Source: Oceanospirillaceae bacterium UBA7410
Lineage (GTDB): Bacteria; Pseudomonadota; Gammaproteobacteria; Pseudomonadales; Balneatricaceae
Assembly: GCA_002470565.1 (NCBI GenBank)
Contig: DKMQ01000017.1
Span: forward strand, 20,665-59,180
Length of the DNA stretch: 38,516 nt
Direction of reading: 5' to 3'
In this document: piece by piece, positions 15,822 through 24,737 of the stretch
Layout of the letters: the number at the start of each line of letters is the position of its first letter
Numbering within the stretch: the stretch's first letter is position 1
Made by a program: the position numbers and the translations under genes
Notes under the pieces: generated by a model
Databases searched by the model: none
Seen by the model: only the letters and a program-made list of their open reading frames with translations
What the model was told of the DNA's origin: nothing

Positions 15822-18773
15822 ATGGTTGTCAACCTTGGTGTCGGCAGTAAATTACTGTTGGCCATGACCCTAACTATTAGTTTGTTATTAGTTGCTGCCG
15901 TTATTGGCTGGCAGGGTTATGAGCGGGTGGCGAGTAAACAAAACTCGGTCATTGATGAAGCTATACCTAGCATCATCGTTGCTCATAGCTTAACTGAGAT
16001 CAATGCCAGTTTAGCTACTGCCGCTCCTGCACTACTGGGTGTCACTAACGAACCTGAACGCAAAAAGATCACAGCCACCATTGAGTATCAACTCCAGCAA
16101 TTAAATGACTCGTCTACTTGGCTTGGCGGCGCCAGCGACTACCCGTTTGAAAGCCTAGCTTTGCAAAGTATGAGCGTTAATATTAGTAATAACCTAGTGC
16201 GGCAAATTAGCTTGGTTAAACAACGCTTGGCCTATTTACAAAAAGCGAACCAGTTACAAAAGATAACCTTGCTTGCGATGACTAAGATTCATGATATTAG
16301 CACCTCTTTAGTGGCCAACGCTAACACCATGACTACAGCTGTAGCTTCTAGTTTGTATGATCTGGCAGATGCCAATGCAGGCGCTGCTGGCAACGATGGG
16401 CAAGATGCTTTGTATGTGGCTTTTGATCGGCTCATTGAAGTGGACTTGGACCACATGGACCGGATGTATGAGCTGCGCCAACGCTCTGCAAGCCTCATGG
16501 GTTTGCTCTCATTACTGCCTAAGCAAACCACACTGTCTGCACTATATAAGCTTGAGCAAGATATCCAGCTCAATATGGCCGTGCTTAAGCGCCGAGTTGC
16601 AGAGGTGAATGATCCAGGTCGTCGTCAACAAGGATTAGATTTATTGTTAGTGGTGGAAACTAATACTAGCCAAGATACGCTAAACAATTTGTTTTCATTA
16701 CAAAAAAGTAGCATCAACGTGCTCACTCAATTGGTGGCCTTAAGTAACACCAATGTTAAGTTAACCAAAGCATTTAATGACCAAGCTGATAGTGCCAGTC
16801 GGGCTGCAGGTAAAAAAGTGCAAAAGGCCACTAATGAAGCGCGAACTGCAGTAGCTAATGGACGTAATATATTGTTGATGGCGTGTTTGACGTTAGCTGT
16901 AGTTGCGATTGGCGTATTGTGGTTTTATGTCAAACGTAATGTGTTTCGGCGTCTGACTCAGTTAAATCAAGCCTTCTTGGCAGTGGCTCAAGGAAATTTT
17001 GATTATCAATTAAAAATTAGTGGATCTGATGAGTTAGGGCGGCTTGCTAAAACGGTTCAAGTGTTTAAAGAAAATGCGCTGGCGCGCCAGCAATTAGAAC
17101 AGCAACAAGAGGCTGTAGAACTGCGATTAAGGAACTATCAGTCCGAACTGCAGCAAGAGATTGGTATGCGCACTTCCCAGCTCCAGCAGCTAAACCAGGA
17201 GCTGCTGGTCACCGCCGGAAAGCATGAAGCTGCACGCACAGAAGCTGAACGAGCAAACCAAGCTAAAACTGCATTTTTGGCGACTATGAGTCATGAGGTT
17301 AGAACTCCTTTAAGTGGCGTATTAGGCACCTTACGCTTATTACAGAAAACACAATTAGATCAACAACAGGTAAAATATATTGACCTAAGCCAAGCTGCTG
17401 CCGAGGCTTTGCTTGGCATTTTGAATGGCATTTTAGATTATGCCAAAGTAGAGCAAGGTCAAATTCAGGTGGAAAACTTGCCCTACCAGTTAGCCACAGT
17501 TGAAGCTAATATGATGGCCTTAATGGCAGGTTCTGCAGCAGATAAAGGTCTAAAATTTGACGTTCATATTGCGCCACAACTTCAACATAAAACTCTTGTG
17601 GGTGACCAAGGCAAGGTACAACAAATACTATTCAACTTGTTGGGTAATGCTATTAAGTTCACTTCTGTAGGCCATATCGAGTTACATATAAGCTTAGTTG
17701 ATGAAAACCTGTCAAACATGCGGTTAAAATTCGAGGTCAAAGATACCGGGTTAGGCATACCCGAAGGGTTGCATTTAACGCTGTTTAAGCCGTTTACACA
17801 ATATGATGCCTCAACCTCTAGACGGTTTGGCGGCACAGGGCTGGGTTTATCTATTTGTAAAACCTTAGTAGAAGCAATGGGAGGCAATATAGGTATCAGT
17901 AACCGTATTGAAAATGATGTTAAACAAGGTGCATTGGTTTGGTTTGAGCTGCCTTTTTGGAGCGACTCAGAATTGTTGGGCTTAGTGCCTAACATTGAGG
18001 AAAGTAAGCCCGTTGTGAAAAGTATGGATATTTTGTTGGTAGAGGACAATGATATTGGACGCATAGTGGTTGAAGGTTACTTATGCCATGAAGGGCACAA
18101 AGTAACATTGGCCAAAAGTGGATTTGAAGCGGTGGCACTAGCAGATAAAACCTTTGACCTTATTTTGATGGATATCAGTATGCCAGGCATGGATGGTGTT
18201 GAGGCGACACTGCGAATGCATCAAGTGCATAAACGCCTAGGCGTAACCATTCCAATTATTGCGATGTCGGCGCATATTTTTCCTCAAGAAGTGGATTCAT
18301 ATCTAAACTCTGGTATGGACGGTTTTGTTGGTAAGCCGATAGATCCAGAAAGGCTAAATGAAATACTACTAGGGGTAAGTCAAGCGCAACAAAGGTTGGT
18401 GTCCATGCCTAATGAAGTGAAAGATAAGTTGATTAATGAAAAGCTACTCCATGACGATCTAAACGTATTAGGTAAACTCTGTATGTTAAAAATGGTCAGC
18501 CTTTTCATGGAATCGTGCACTTATAACCTTGCCGCTATAGGTAAAGCAAGGCAGCATGAAGATTGGGTGAAACTCAGCGATTTGGCTCATAACTTTAAAA
18601 ATGCGGCTGGTAGTTTAGGGCTTGAGAGGTTATACCAACTGGTGAACCAGCTGGAAAATCAAGCCAAACACGCCCAACCTACAAGTACGGATCTCATTTT
18701 AGAAGATCTACCTGAGCTTGTAAGAATTTCAAAAAAGGCGATAAATAATTGGAGCGCTGCCCACCTAGACTAG
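15822..18773 (+). CDS. torS: TorS, hybrid sensor histidine kinase for TMAO
   Basis: Inner-membrane sensor of about 983 aa controlling TorR by a four-step phosphorelay. Layout: TM helix (about 8-28), long helical periplasmic sensor, second TM (about 345-368), HAMP, coiled coil, DHp with His491 in SHEVRTPLSG, ATPase domain (LGNAIKFT, DTGLGIP, FGGTGLGLSICK), receiver with Asp784 in LILMDISMPGMDG, and C-terminal HPt with His923 in LAHNFKNAAGSLG. ATG at 15822 is chosen; GTG at 15816 is equally possible, and neither has a clear ribosome site. It ends 6 bases before convergent torR. Confidence 0.93.
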   Translation: MVVNLGVGSKLLLAMTLTISLLLVAAVIGWQGYERVASKQNSVIDEAIPSIIVAHSLTEINASLATAAPALLGVTNEPERKKITATIEYQLQQLNDSSTWLGGASDYPFESLALQSMSVNISNNLVRQISLVKQRLAYLQKANQLQKITLLAMTKIHDISTSLVANANTMTTAVASSLYDLADANAGAAGNDGQDALYVAFDRLIEVDLDHMDRMYELRQRSASLMGLLSLLPKQTTLSALYKLEQDIQLNMAVLKRRVAEVNDPGRRQQGLDLLLVVETNTSQDTLNNLFSLQKSSINVLTQLVALSNTNVKLTKAFNDQADSASRAAGKKVQKATNEARTAVANGRNILLMACLTLAVVAIGVLWFYVKRNVFRRLTQLNQAFLAVAQGNFDYQLKISGSDELGRLAKTVQVFKENALARQQLEQQQEAVELRLRNYQSELQQEIGMRTSQLQQLNQELLVTAGKHEAARTEAERANQAKTAFLATMSHEVRTPLSGVLGTLRLLQKTQLDQQQVKYIDLSQAAAEALLGILNGILDYAKVEQGQIQVENLPYQLATVEANMMALMAGSAADKGLKFDVHIAPQLQHKTLVGDQGKVQQILFNLLGNAIKFTSVGHIELHISLVDENLSNMRLKFEVKDTGLGIPEGLHLTLFKPFTQYDASTSRRFGGTGLGLSICKTLVEAMGGNIGISNRIENDVKQGALVWFELPFWSDSELLGLVPNIEESKPVVKSMDILLVEDNDIGRIVVEGYLCHEGHKVTLAKSGFEAVALADKTFDLILMDISMPGMDGVEATLRMHQVHKRLGVTIPIIAMSAHIFPQEVDSYLNSGMDGFVGKPIDPERLNEILLGVSQAQQRLVSMPNEVKDKLINEKLLHDDLNVLGKLCMLKMVSLFMESCTYNLAAIGKARQHEDWVKLSDLAHNFKNAAGSLGLERLYQLVNQLENQAKHAQPTSTDLILEDLPELVRISKKAINNWSAAHLD

Positions 18774-18779
18774 TAAGCA

Positions 18780-19487
18780 CTACTCATCTAGACCACTAAA
18801 GAGGTAACCTTCGCCATGCACCGTAGTGAACAACACAGGGTGTTTGTAGTCTCGTTCCATTTTGCGCCTCAAGCGCATAATTAACACATCAATAGTGCGG
18901 TCATTTGGATCCCAACTGCGATGGGTTACCTGTGATAACAAACGATCACGATTTAGCACTTGGCCTGGATGGGTCATAAATACGAGTAAAAGCTCAAACT
19001 CAGCCCTGGTCAATTTTATCTCTTGTTTGTCACGCCCTAATAGATGGCGGCGAGATGCGTCTAACAATAACCCATCAAATGGATAAATAGATTTGTGCTG
19101 TATGGGTGTTTCACTATGTTCGTGAATGCGTCGTAACAGGTTAGTTACCCGTGCAAGCAATTCCCGGGGGTTAAATGGCTTAGTAACATAATCATCAGCG
19201 CCTATCTCCAACCCTACAATACGGTCAATGTCATCCGTTTTTCCAGTAACTAACACAATGCCCATTTTGCTTTTAGCCCTTACTTCTCGGGCTAATAATA
19301 AGCCACTTTCATCAGGCAAATTGATGTCTAATAAAAGCATGCTTATGTCTTCTTGATTGATGACAATACGCATTTCTCTAGCGCAGCTTACCGCGGACAC
19401 TCGATAACCCTCAGACTCAAAGTAGCCTGCAAGTTTGGTGCGGGTAATGGCTTCATCTTCTACTATGAGAATATGATGAGTCTTCAT
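18780..19487 (-). CDS. torR: TorR, OmpR-family response regulator
   Basis: DNA-binding regulator phosphorylated by TorS. The receiver (residues 1-120) has the acidic pair in VEDEA, the phospho-acceptor in LLLDINLPDESG, VTGKTDDIDRIVGLEIGADDYVTKPF and a conserved Lys. The winged-helix domain has IKLTRAEFELLLVF, DRTIDVLIMRLRRKME and HGEGYLF. Near identity of the segments around IDRIVGLE-GADDYVTKP to E. coli TorR supports the orthology. It is convergent with torS rather than head-to-tail. What it regulates here is open, because torCAD is absent and TMAO uptake and demethylation genes lie next door. Confidence 0.92.
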   Translation of the reverse strand: MKTHHILIVEDEAITRTKLAGYFESEGYRVSAVSCAREMRIVINQEDISMLLLDINLPDESGLLLAREVRAKSKMGIVLVTGKTDDIDRIVGLEIGADDYVTKPFNPRELLARVTNLLRRIHEHSETPIQHKSIYPFDGLLLDASRRHLLGRDKQEIKLTRAEFELLLVFMTHPGQVLNRDRLLSQVTHRSWDPNDRTIDVLIMRLRRKMERDYKHPVLFTTVHGEGYLFSGLDE

Positions 19488-19701
19488 AAAAGCTACTCTT
19501 ATTATTATCTAAAGGCAGTATAGCAGTAGAGTTGAGCATAAAAAAGGCACTGTTTTACACTAGGCTCATTATAAGAAATAGTGCGTATATTATTGTCGCT
19601 TAGCGTCAGTGAGTGGTCACATTTTACAATTTAAAAACGTAAGAATAGATTTTACTAAACAAAATAAGTAACATCAAAACTTAAGCGATAAAAGGAAAAA
19701 C

Positions 19702-20301
19702 ATGAATATAGCAATACTTACCTTCGAAGGGTTTAACGAACTAGATTCGTTTATAGCTGCAGGCATACTAAATAGAATGAAAAGCAATGGATGGAATGTC
19801 CAAATTACATGCCCTTCAGATACGGTCACTTCAATGAATGGAGTAACAATAAAAGCGCAGCAACCTTTGGAATTTGCAAATACAGCCGACGTTGTGGTTT
19901 TTGGTAGTGGTGTTTATACACGTGATATTGCTCAAGATAATAAAATATTAGATAGGTTGAAGCTTGATCCATCTAAACAACTAATATGTGCTCAATGTTC
20001 AGGTGCATTACTTCTATCCGTATTAGGTCTATTAAACAATTTACCCGCTTGTACGGATTTAACAACCAAGCCATGGGTTATTGAGTCAGGAGTTGAAGTG
20101 TTAAACCAACCATTTTTTGCGAAAAACAATATCGCAACGGCTGGTGGTTGTATGTCATCTTCGTATTTAGCAACATGGATAATTGCGAAATTAGCAGGTA
20201 ATGAATCAGCTGAATCAGCCATTCATTATGTGGCTCCAGTAGGTGAGAAAGAGTCTGCTGTAGCACATAGTATGTCTGTGGTTTCCCCTTTTATTGAATA
20301 A
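19702..20301 (+). CDS. DJ-1/PfpI-family protein
   Basis: 199-residue cytoplasmic protein of the class I glutamine amidotransferase-like superfamily. It has the nucleophile-elbow motif ICAQCSGALLLSVLG with the candidate reactive Cys, an acidic residue early in FEGFNELD, and GGCMSSSYLA near the C-terminus. The family includes glyoxalases, deglycases, isonitrile hydratases and chaperones, and the exact activity cannot be chosen here. AAAAGGAAAAAC precedes the ATG and gives a good ribosome site. It stands between torR (divergent) and tmoW (convergent). A role in aldehyde stress from demethylation is conceivable but only inferred from position. Confidence 0.85.
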   Translation: MNIAILTFEGFNELDSFIAAGILNRMKSNGWNVQITCPSDTVTSMNGVTIKAQQPLEFANTADVVVFGSGVYTRDIAQDNKILDRLKLDPSKQLICAQCSGALLLSVLGLLNNLPACTDLTTKPWVIESGVEVLNQPFFAKNNIATAGGCMSSSYLATWIIAKLAGNESAESAIHYVAPVGEKESAVAHSMSVVSPFIE

Positions 20302-20374
20302 AATAAAGACAATGGAATCTAGGTTGAATAATTTGATGGCTATGAATAATGCTAAACATTACGGGTTTTGGGCA

Positions 20375-20405
20375 CAAAAAAGCCAGGCAAAACCCGGCTT
20401 TTTTG
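20375..20405. terminator. Bidirectional intrinsic terminator between the DJ-1 gene and tmoW
   Basis: CAAAAAAGCC (20375-20384) pairs exactly with GGCTTTTTTG (20396-20405), giving a stem with T-tracts on both strands between two convergent genes. An overlapping alternative pairing, GGGTTTTG (20363-20370) with CAAAACCC (20388-20395), is also possible. Confidence 0.8.
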
Positions 20406-20425
20406 TCGTTTAAGTTAAAACTCTA

Positions 20426-22486
20426 TTAATTTAAACCTAGCGCCAGCTTTCTTTGGTTGGCCCACGTACGTAATATTTGATCGATGGCTAGGCCAATGCA
20501 GGCCACACATACACCAAGGATTAAGCCGTTACCAACACCATTTCTGTCAGACAAAGACCCTAGTATCAATTGGCCAAGGTCATCGGTACCGATCATTGCG
20601 CCGATAATGACCATAGACAAGGCGAAAACCACGGTTTGATTAATACCTAAGGCAATGTGAGGGAATGACATGGGTAGCTCAATAGTTAACCAACGTTGTG
20701 CTCGATTCACTCCTGCCATTGTGCCTGCGTCTTGTAACGTTTGGGGCACACTTAATAGGCCTTCTACCGTATAGCGAAGGGCGGGAATTGACGCGTACAC
20801 AATAATTGCGATGACTACTGCGGTGTCGGTGATACCGAACAGCATCATTACTGGAATTAAATAAATAAACGATGGGAAGGTCTGAAAGGTATCACAGTAG
20901 GTTAAAATAAAGCGCGTCGATTTAGCATTTTGTGCACACAGTGTGCCCAACGTAATACCAATAATGCCTGATACAAGTACAGATACACTCATTAGGTATG
21001 CGGTAATCAGTGCCCGATCCCACCATGGAGTGAGAGCGATAAAGAGCAAAAAAGCGCCTACGGTTAAAGCAACACGAATACCACCTACAATAAAACCAAC
21101 GCCCATTACCAGCGTAAAGGTTGCAATCACTGGCATGCCCAAAAATGCACCTTTAACTTTCATTAATACAGAAATGATTAACCATTCGTTAAACCCTTTT
21201 AGGGCGAAGAAAAAAGTGTCCCATATCCAGTCCACGCCCGATTGTAAGAAAATAGCAATGGAAATGCCCTTGTTGTGCGGCACAATATAGAGGTAATTAA
21301 AGCCTTCAGGGAAAATGAACTGACCCAGATAAGCTAAGGCTATTCCAATAATGAAAACAGCCAAAAACATGAGAGAGTGTTTGTGTTTCTCCACAAAGGA
21401 CAAGTCGGTAAAGTAGTCAACTTGGGTATTGGCCCACGCCAGTGATAAACGGTCAAGCACAATGGCAATCAAGACGATACAAATACCTATTTCGGTAGCA
21501 GCACCGATTTTAAGGCCGTTAAGCGCGATTAATAAATCAATACCTAACCCTTTTGCACCAATTAACGAGGCTAAAACTACCATAGCCAAACATTGCATGA
21601 TGACTTGGTTTACACCAATCAATATGTCCCGACGCGCGGTAGGAATCAATACTTTGGTCAATAGCTGAAAGCTTGTACACCCACTCATCATGCCAGATTC
21701 GGCCACTTCTGGCCCCAATTTTTTGAGGCCAAGTAAGGTGAGGCGAACCATAGGAGGTGTAGCAAAAATAACTGTTGCAATAGCGCCAGCGTGGTCACCA
21801 ATGCCAAAAAACACCATCACTGGAATTAAGTAGGAAAAATGTGGAATGATCTGTGCCATGTTAAGCAATGGGTTGAGTATGGTCTCAACCGTCTTACTTT
21901 TAAAAGCCCATATGCCAAACATTAAGCCAATAAAAACTGAAGTGGGGGCTGCAATCAATACGAATGACAAGGTTTGCATGGCTGGTTCCCACTGGCCAAA
22001 CAAGGAAATGTAGGACATTGAAAGCCCTACTAAAAGCGCAAGTCCCCGTCCAGCCAATGCATAGCCTAAGATGGTGGCGCCACCAGCAACTACTGTCCAG
22101 GGTAATCCAGGCCATTTAGCCCACGGATTTGCTGTTGCCCAGTCCCAGCTGGAAAAGGTGACGATGGTTTTTACACCACCAAGGATTAGTTCACGGATGA
22201 ATTCGATCAAAAACAAAATAAAACCAGATAACACGCGCGTAATTTCACGTACCACGGGTTTTTCTTCAAACTCTTCAATGTCTGGGTCATACACATCAAT
22301 GGGCCACCATTCAAACATGAGGTAACTAATAGAGTCATTAATGTACAATGGAAACCATGAAAGTGCGGCTGGTAAACGCCATAAAAGGTTATTATCAGAA
22401 GGTGCAATAAAATGGTTTAAGAGGTAAAAAATCACTAACAGTAAAATAAACTGTAGAGATTTGTACTGCCTAAATAATGTGATCAT
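20426..22486 (-). CDS. tmoW: TmoW, permease of the TMAO ABC transporter (double-length)
   Basis: 686-residue inner-membrane protein made of two fused binding-protein-dependent permease units, each with an EAA-type loop. One loop is near VAESGMMSGCTSFQLLTKVLIP; the other is near LQDAGTMAGVNRAQRWLTIELP. Glycine-betaine-type systems normally use a single-unit permease; the tandem form is a feature of TmoW and some relatives. Its start overlaps the tmoV stop by four bases (ATGA). The assignment to TMAO rather than glycine betaine rests on linkage to tdm and the TmoX-like binding protein. It ends at a strong bidirectional terminator. Confidence 0.87.
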   Translation of the reverse strand: MITLFRQYKSLQFILLLVIFYLLNHFIAPSDNNLLWRLPAALSWFPLYINDSISYLMFEWWPIDVYDPDIEEFEEKPVVREITRVLSGFILFLIEFIRELILGGVKTIVTFSSWDWATANPWAKWPGLPWTVVAGGATILGYALAGRGLALLVGLSMSYISLFGQWEPAMQTLSFVLIAAPTSVFIGLMFGIWAFKSKTVETILNPLLNMAQIIPHFSYLIPVMVFFGIGDHAGAIATVIFATPPMVRLTLLGLKKLGPEVAESGMMSGCTSFQLLTKVLIPTARRDILIGVNQVIMQCLAMVVLASLIGAKGLGIDLLIALNGLKIGAATEIGICIVLIAIVLDRLSLAWANTQVDYFTDLSFVEKHKHSLMFLAVFIIGIALAYLGQFIFPEGFNYLYIVPHNKGISIAIFLQSGVDWIWDTFFFALKGFNEWLIISVLMKVKGAFLGMPVIATFTLVMGVGFIVGGIRVALTVGAFLLFIALTPWWDRALITAYLMSVSVLVSGIIGITLGTLCAQNAKSTRFILTYCDTFQTFPSFIYLIPVMMLFGITDTAVVIAIIVYASIPALRYTVEGLLSVPQTLQDAGTMAGVNRAQRWLTIELPMSFPHIALGINQTVVFALSMVIIGAMIGTDDLGQLILGSLSDRNGVGNGLILGVCVACIGLAIDQILRTWANQRKLALGLN

Positions 22487-23559
22487 AAGGCATTTTCGCC
22501 TCGATTTTTTTCATTATGGCCAAACAATACATGAACGATCTTGGGGGCGCTAATAGTGCCCACTGTAAGGCCCGCATCATCCACTACGGCAATAGGCAGA
22601 GTGGCGTTTAAAATCATTTCAGCCACCGTTTCAATAATGGCACTTTTTAATACAGTGAAGTCGCTCAACGTTTCATTTGGCGTATATGGATCCATGACAG
22701 ATTCAATTTTAAGCACTTTTTCTCGTGGTACGTCTTCAGTAAATTTACGCACGTATTCAGTGGCTGGATTGAGCACGATGTTGGCGGGTGTATCAAGCTG
22801 CTCTATAACACCATCTTTCATAATGGCGATACGATCTGCCAAGCGCAGAGCTTCGTCAAAATCATGGGTGACGAATAAAATAGTTTTGTGCAGTACAGAC
22901 TGTAAACGCAGAAATTCATCCTGCATTTCTTTTCGAATAAGAGGATCAAGTGCAGAAAATGGTTCATCAAGGAACCAGATGTCTGGTTCAATCGCAAGTG
23001 AGCGAGCAATACCAACCCGTTGTTGTTGGCCGCCTGATAATTGGCGGGGATAATAGTCTTCACGACCTGTTAAATCCACTAGCTTTACCATTTCCATGGC
23101 GCGATCTATGCTGTCATTTGTGTTCATGCCCTTTACTTGCAGAGGAAAGGCAATGTTTTCTAGTACAGTTTTGTGAGGTAATAAGGCAAAATTTTGGAAT
23201 ACCATGCCCATTTTGTTACGTCTTAGTTCAATTAACTGCTTATTATTCATTTTGAGGATATCTTCACCGTCAATGAATATTTCGCCAGCAGTGGCGTCGG
23301 TCAACCTAGAAATACATCTAAGTAGTGTTGATTTTCCAGACCCAGATAGGCCCATAATAATTAGCAGCTCGCCAGAGTGAATGTCAAATGAAGCGTTGTT
23401 CACGCCAACAATACATCCAGCTTCTTGAAATTTAGCAGCCTCAACCACACCATTAGCTTTTTTTAACATGCTCGAGGCATTGTCACCAAAAATTTTGTAA
23501 ACGCTGTTGCAGCGAATGACAGGTTCTTTTGACGATGGTGTTGTATCTTGCAAAGACAT
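22483..23559 (-). CDS. tmoV: TmoV, ATP-binding subunit of the TMAO ABC transporter
   Basis: Cytoplasmic ATPase of the ProV/OpuAA (quaternary amine uptake) class, 358 aa. It has Walker A GLSGSGKST, Q-loop in MGMVFQNFALLPHKTV, signature LSGGQQQRVGIARSLA, Walker B DIWFLDEP and switch His in FVTHDFDEAL. The C-terminal region (from about 265) is a shortened CBS-like regulatory segment. The stop overlaps the tmoW start (ATGA). A hairpin with a T-tract lies between tmoX and this gene, so it is probably expressed at a lower level than the binding protein. Confidence 0.88.
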   Translation of the reverse strand: MSLQDTTPSSKEPVIRCNSVYKIFGDNASSMLKKANGVVEAAKFQEAGCIVGVNNASFDIHSGELLIIMGLSGSGKSTLLRCISRLTDATAGEIFIDGEDILKMNNKQLIELRRNKMGMVFQNFALLPHKTVLENIAFPLQVKGMNTNDSIDRAMEMVKLVDLTGREDYYPRQLSGGQQQRVGIARSLAIEPDIWFLDEPFSALDPLIRKEMQDEFLRLQSVLHKTILFVTHDFDEALRLADRIAIMKDGVIEQLDTPANIVLNPATEYVRKFTEDVPREKVLKIESVMDPYTPNETLSDFTVLKSAIIETVAEMILNATLPIAVVDDAGLTVGTISAPKIVHVLFGHNEKNRGENAL

Positions 23560-23629
23560 AGGCGAGTTCTTTTTTATTGTAGATTGCTAAGGCAGACATC
23601 TATGGCCAATAACGGCAGGCCACAATGTC

Positions 23630-23666
23630 AAAAAAATAACCCCTTAGCTTGGGATCAAGCCAAGGG
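23630..23666 (-). terminator. Intra-operon terminator/attenuator between tmoX and tmoV
   Basis: On the minus-strand transcript CCCTTGGCTTG and CAAGCTAAGGG form an 11-bp stem with one G-U pair and a 4-base loop (plus-strand positions 23641-23666), followed by TTATTTTTTT (23630-23639). It lies about 30 bases after the tmoX stop. It fits partial termination that raises binding-protein expression over the permease and ATPase. Confidence 0.75.
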
Positions 23667-23698
23667 ATTGGGTGCATCAGTTTAAACCAATAGATTAA

Positions 23699-24637
23699 CT
23701 ACTGAGTCCAACCTGTCCACACACTTTCGTTGTCTGCAAGCCATTTAGCTGCAGCATCTTCGTGGCTCATTCCATCTACGTCAACCAAAGCGGCCATTGA
23801 ACCAATTTGTCCTGTATTGAACGAAACCTTGCTGTAGGCTGTGTACGCAGCAGGATGGCTCTTAGGGAACTTATAGCTAGCCGCTTTCTTCAACCAACCT
23901 TTTGGTGAACCACAGCTTCCGTCACCACCGTCTGCAACACGACAACCGTCAGTGTACTCTGGAAATTCGATGAAGGTAAAGCCTTCAGCATCGGTGAAGT
24001 TTGGTGTCCAGTTAAAGATAATAGTAGGACGACCTTCCTTCTTCGCTGCGGCTAGCTCTGCCCAAAGTGAAGAAGCGCCGCCGGCAAACTTAACTGTGTA
24101 GTCATCAGCTAAACCAAGTGCTTCGATACGTTCTGGCATTAGGTTACCGTGCCAGCTCTGTGGACCTTCTAACCAACGACCTTTGCCATCTGAATCAACT
24201 GTAGTAAATACATCCTTACAGTTTTTAAGCGCTTCCCAGTTAGGTAGTCCAGGACATAGATTTTGGTCAATTACCCAAGTTGGCACGCCCATTTCTTCTA
24301 GGGTTAATGCAGAGTGAGTTCCCGCATCGATCAAGCCACCTTTAGCCATTGCGTTGTAGAATGAGCCTCCAAAACTTGACTGCCACACTTCGTGTGAGAT
24401 GGTAACGTCGCCATTACGAATAGATTCATATACCGCTTGGCTATCTGCTGGAACATATTCAACGTTGTTGCCCATGCTTTCAAATATGCCACCAATAACG
24501 TGGGCCATAACCACTTGGCTGGACCAGTTGTGGATAGGAATAACGATAGGCTTGGTGCTATCTGCTGCTTTGGCTACGCCAGTGGCTGATAGTAGGATGG
24601 CAGATGCGCCAGCTATAAGTGTATTTCTAAATTTCAT
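23699..24637 (-). CDS. tmoX: TmoX, periplasmic TMAO-binding protein
   Basis: Substrate-binding protein of the OpuAC class, 312 aa, with a signal peptide (residues 1-24, ending VAKA). Tryptophans spaced for a cation-binding aromatic box are present: W38 (HNWSSQ), W85 (HEVWQ), W121 (VPTWV), W162 (GPQSWHG) and W210 (FNWTPN). TmoX of Ruegeria pomeroyi is known to bind TMAO with a Trp cage. Cysteine pairs (C128/C140 and the pair in the GCRVADGGDGSCG loop) may form disulfides. The start at 24637 is supported by GAGGAAG five bases upstream; 26 extra codons upstream are rejected. Glycine betaine cannot be excluded as ligand from sequence alone. Confidence 0.87.
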   Translation of the reverse strand: MKFRNTLIAGASAILLSATGVAKAADSTKPIVIPIHNWSSQVVMAHVIGGIFESMGNNVEYVPADSQAVYESIRNGDVTISHEVWQSSFGGSFYNAMAKGGLIDAGTHSALTLEEMGVPTWVIDQNLCPGLPNWEALKNCKDVFTTVDSDGKGRWLEGPQSWHGNLMPERIEALGLADDYTVKFAGGASSLWAELAAAKKEGRPTIIFNWTPNFTDAEGFTFIEFPEYTDGCRVADGGDGSCGSPKGWLKKAASYKFPKSHPAAYTAYSKVSFNTGQIGSMAALVDVDGMSHEDAAAKWLADNESVWTGWTQ

Positions 24638-24737
24638 AATTACTTCCTCAATATTATTCTTATTGCTTGATATTGATGTCATTACAAAAACCTTCATAAA
24701 AACATCAGCTGTCAAGTGTCAGCTTTTTAATAACAAC

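Noticed and set aside
17582..18064. 160-codon open frame antisense to torS
   Set aside because: Lies opposite the kinase ATPase and receiver motifs; it is a shadow frame.
22541..23053. 170-codon open frame antisense to tmoV
   Set aside because: Lies opposite intact ABC ATPase motifs; it is a shadow frame.
20426..24637. Glycine betaine/proline transporter ProVWX
   Set aside because: The superfamily fits, but the double-length permease, the Trp-rich binding protein and linkage to tdm make the TMAO-specific TmoXVW the better call. Ligand choice cannot be proven from sequence.
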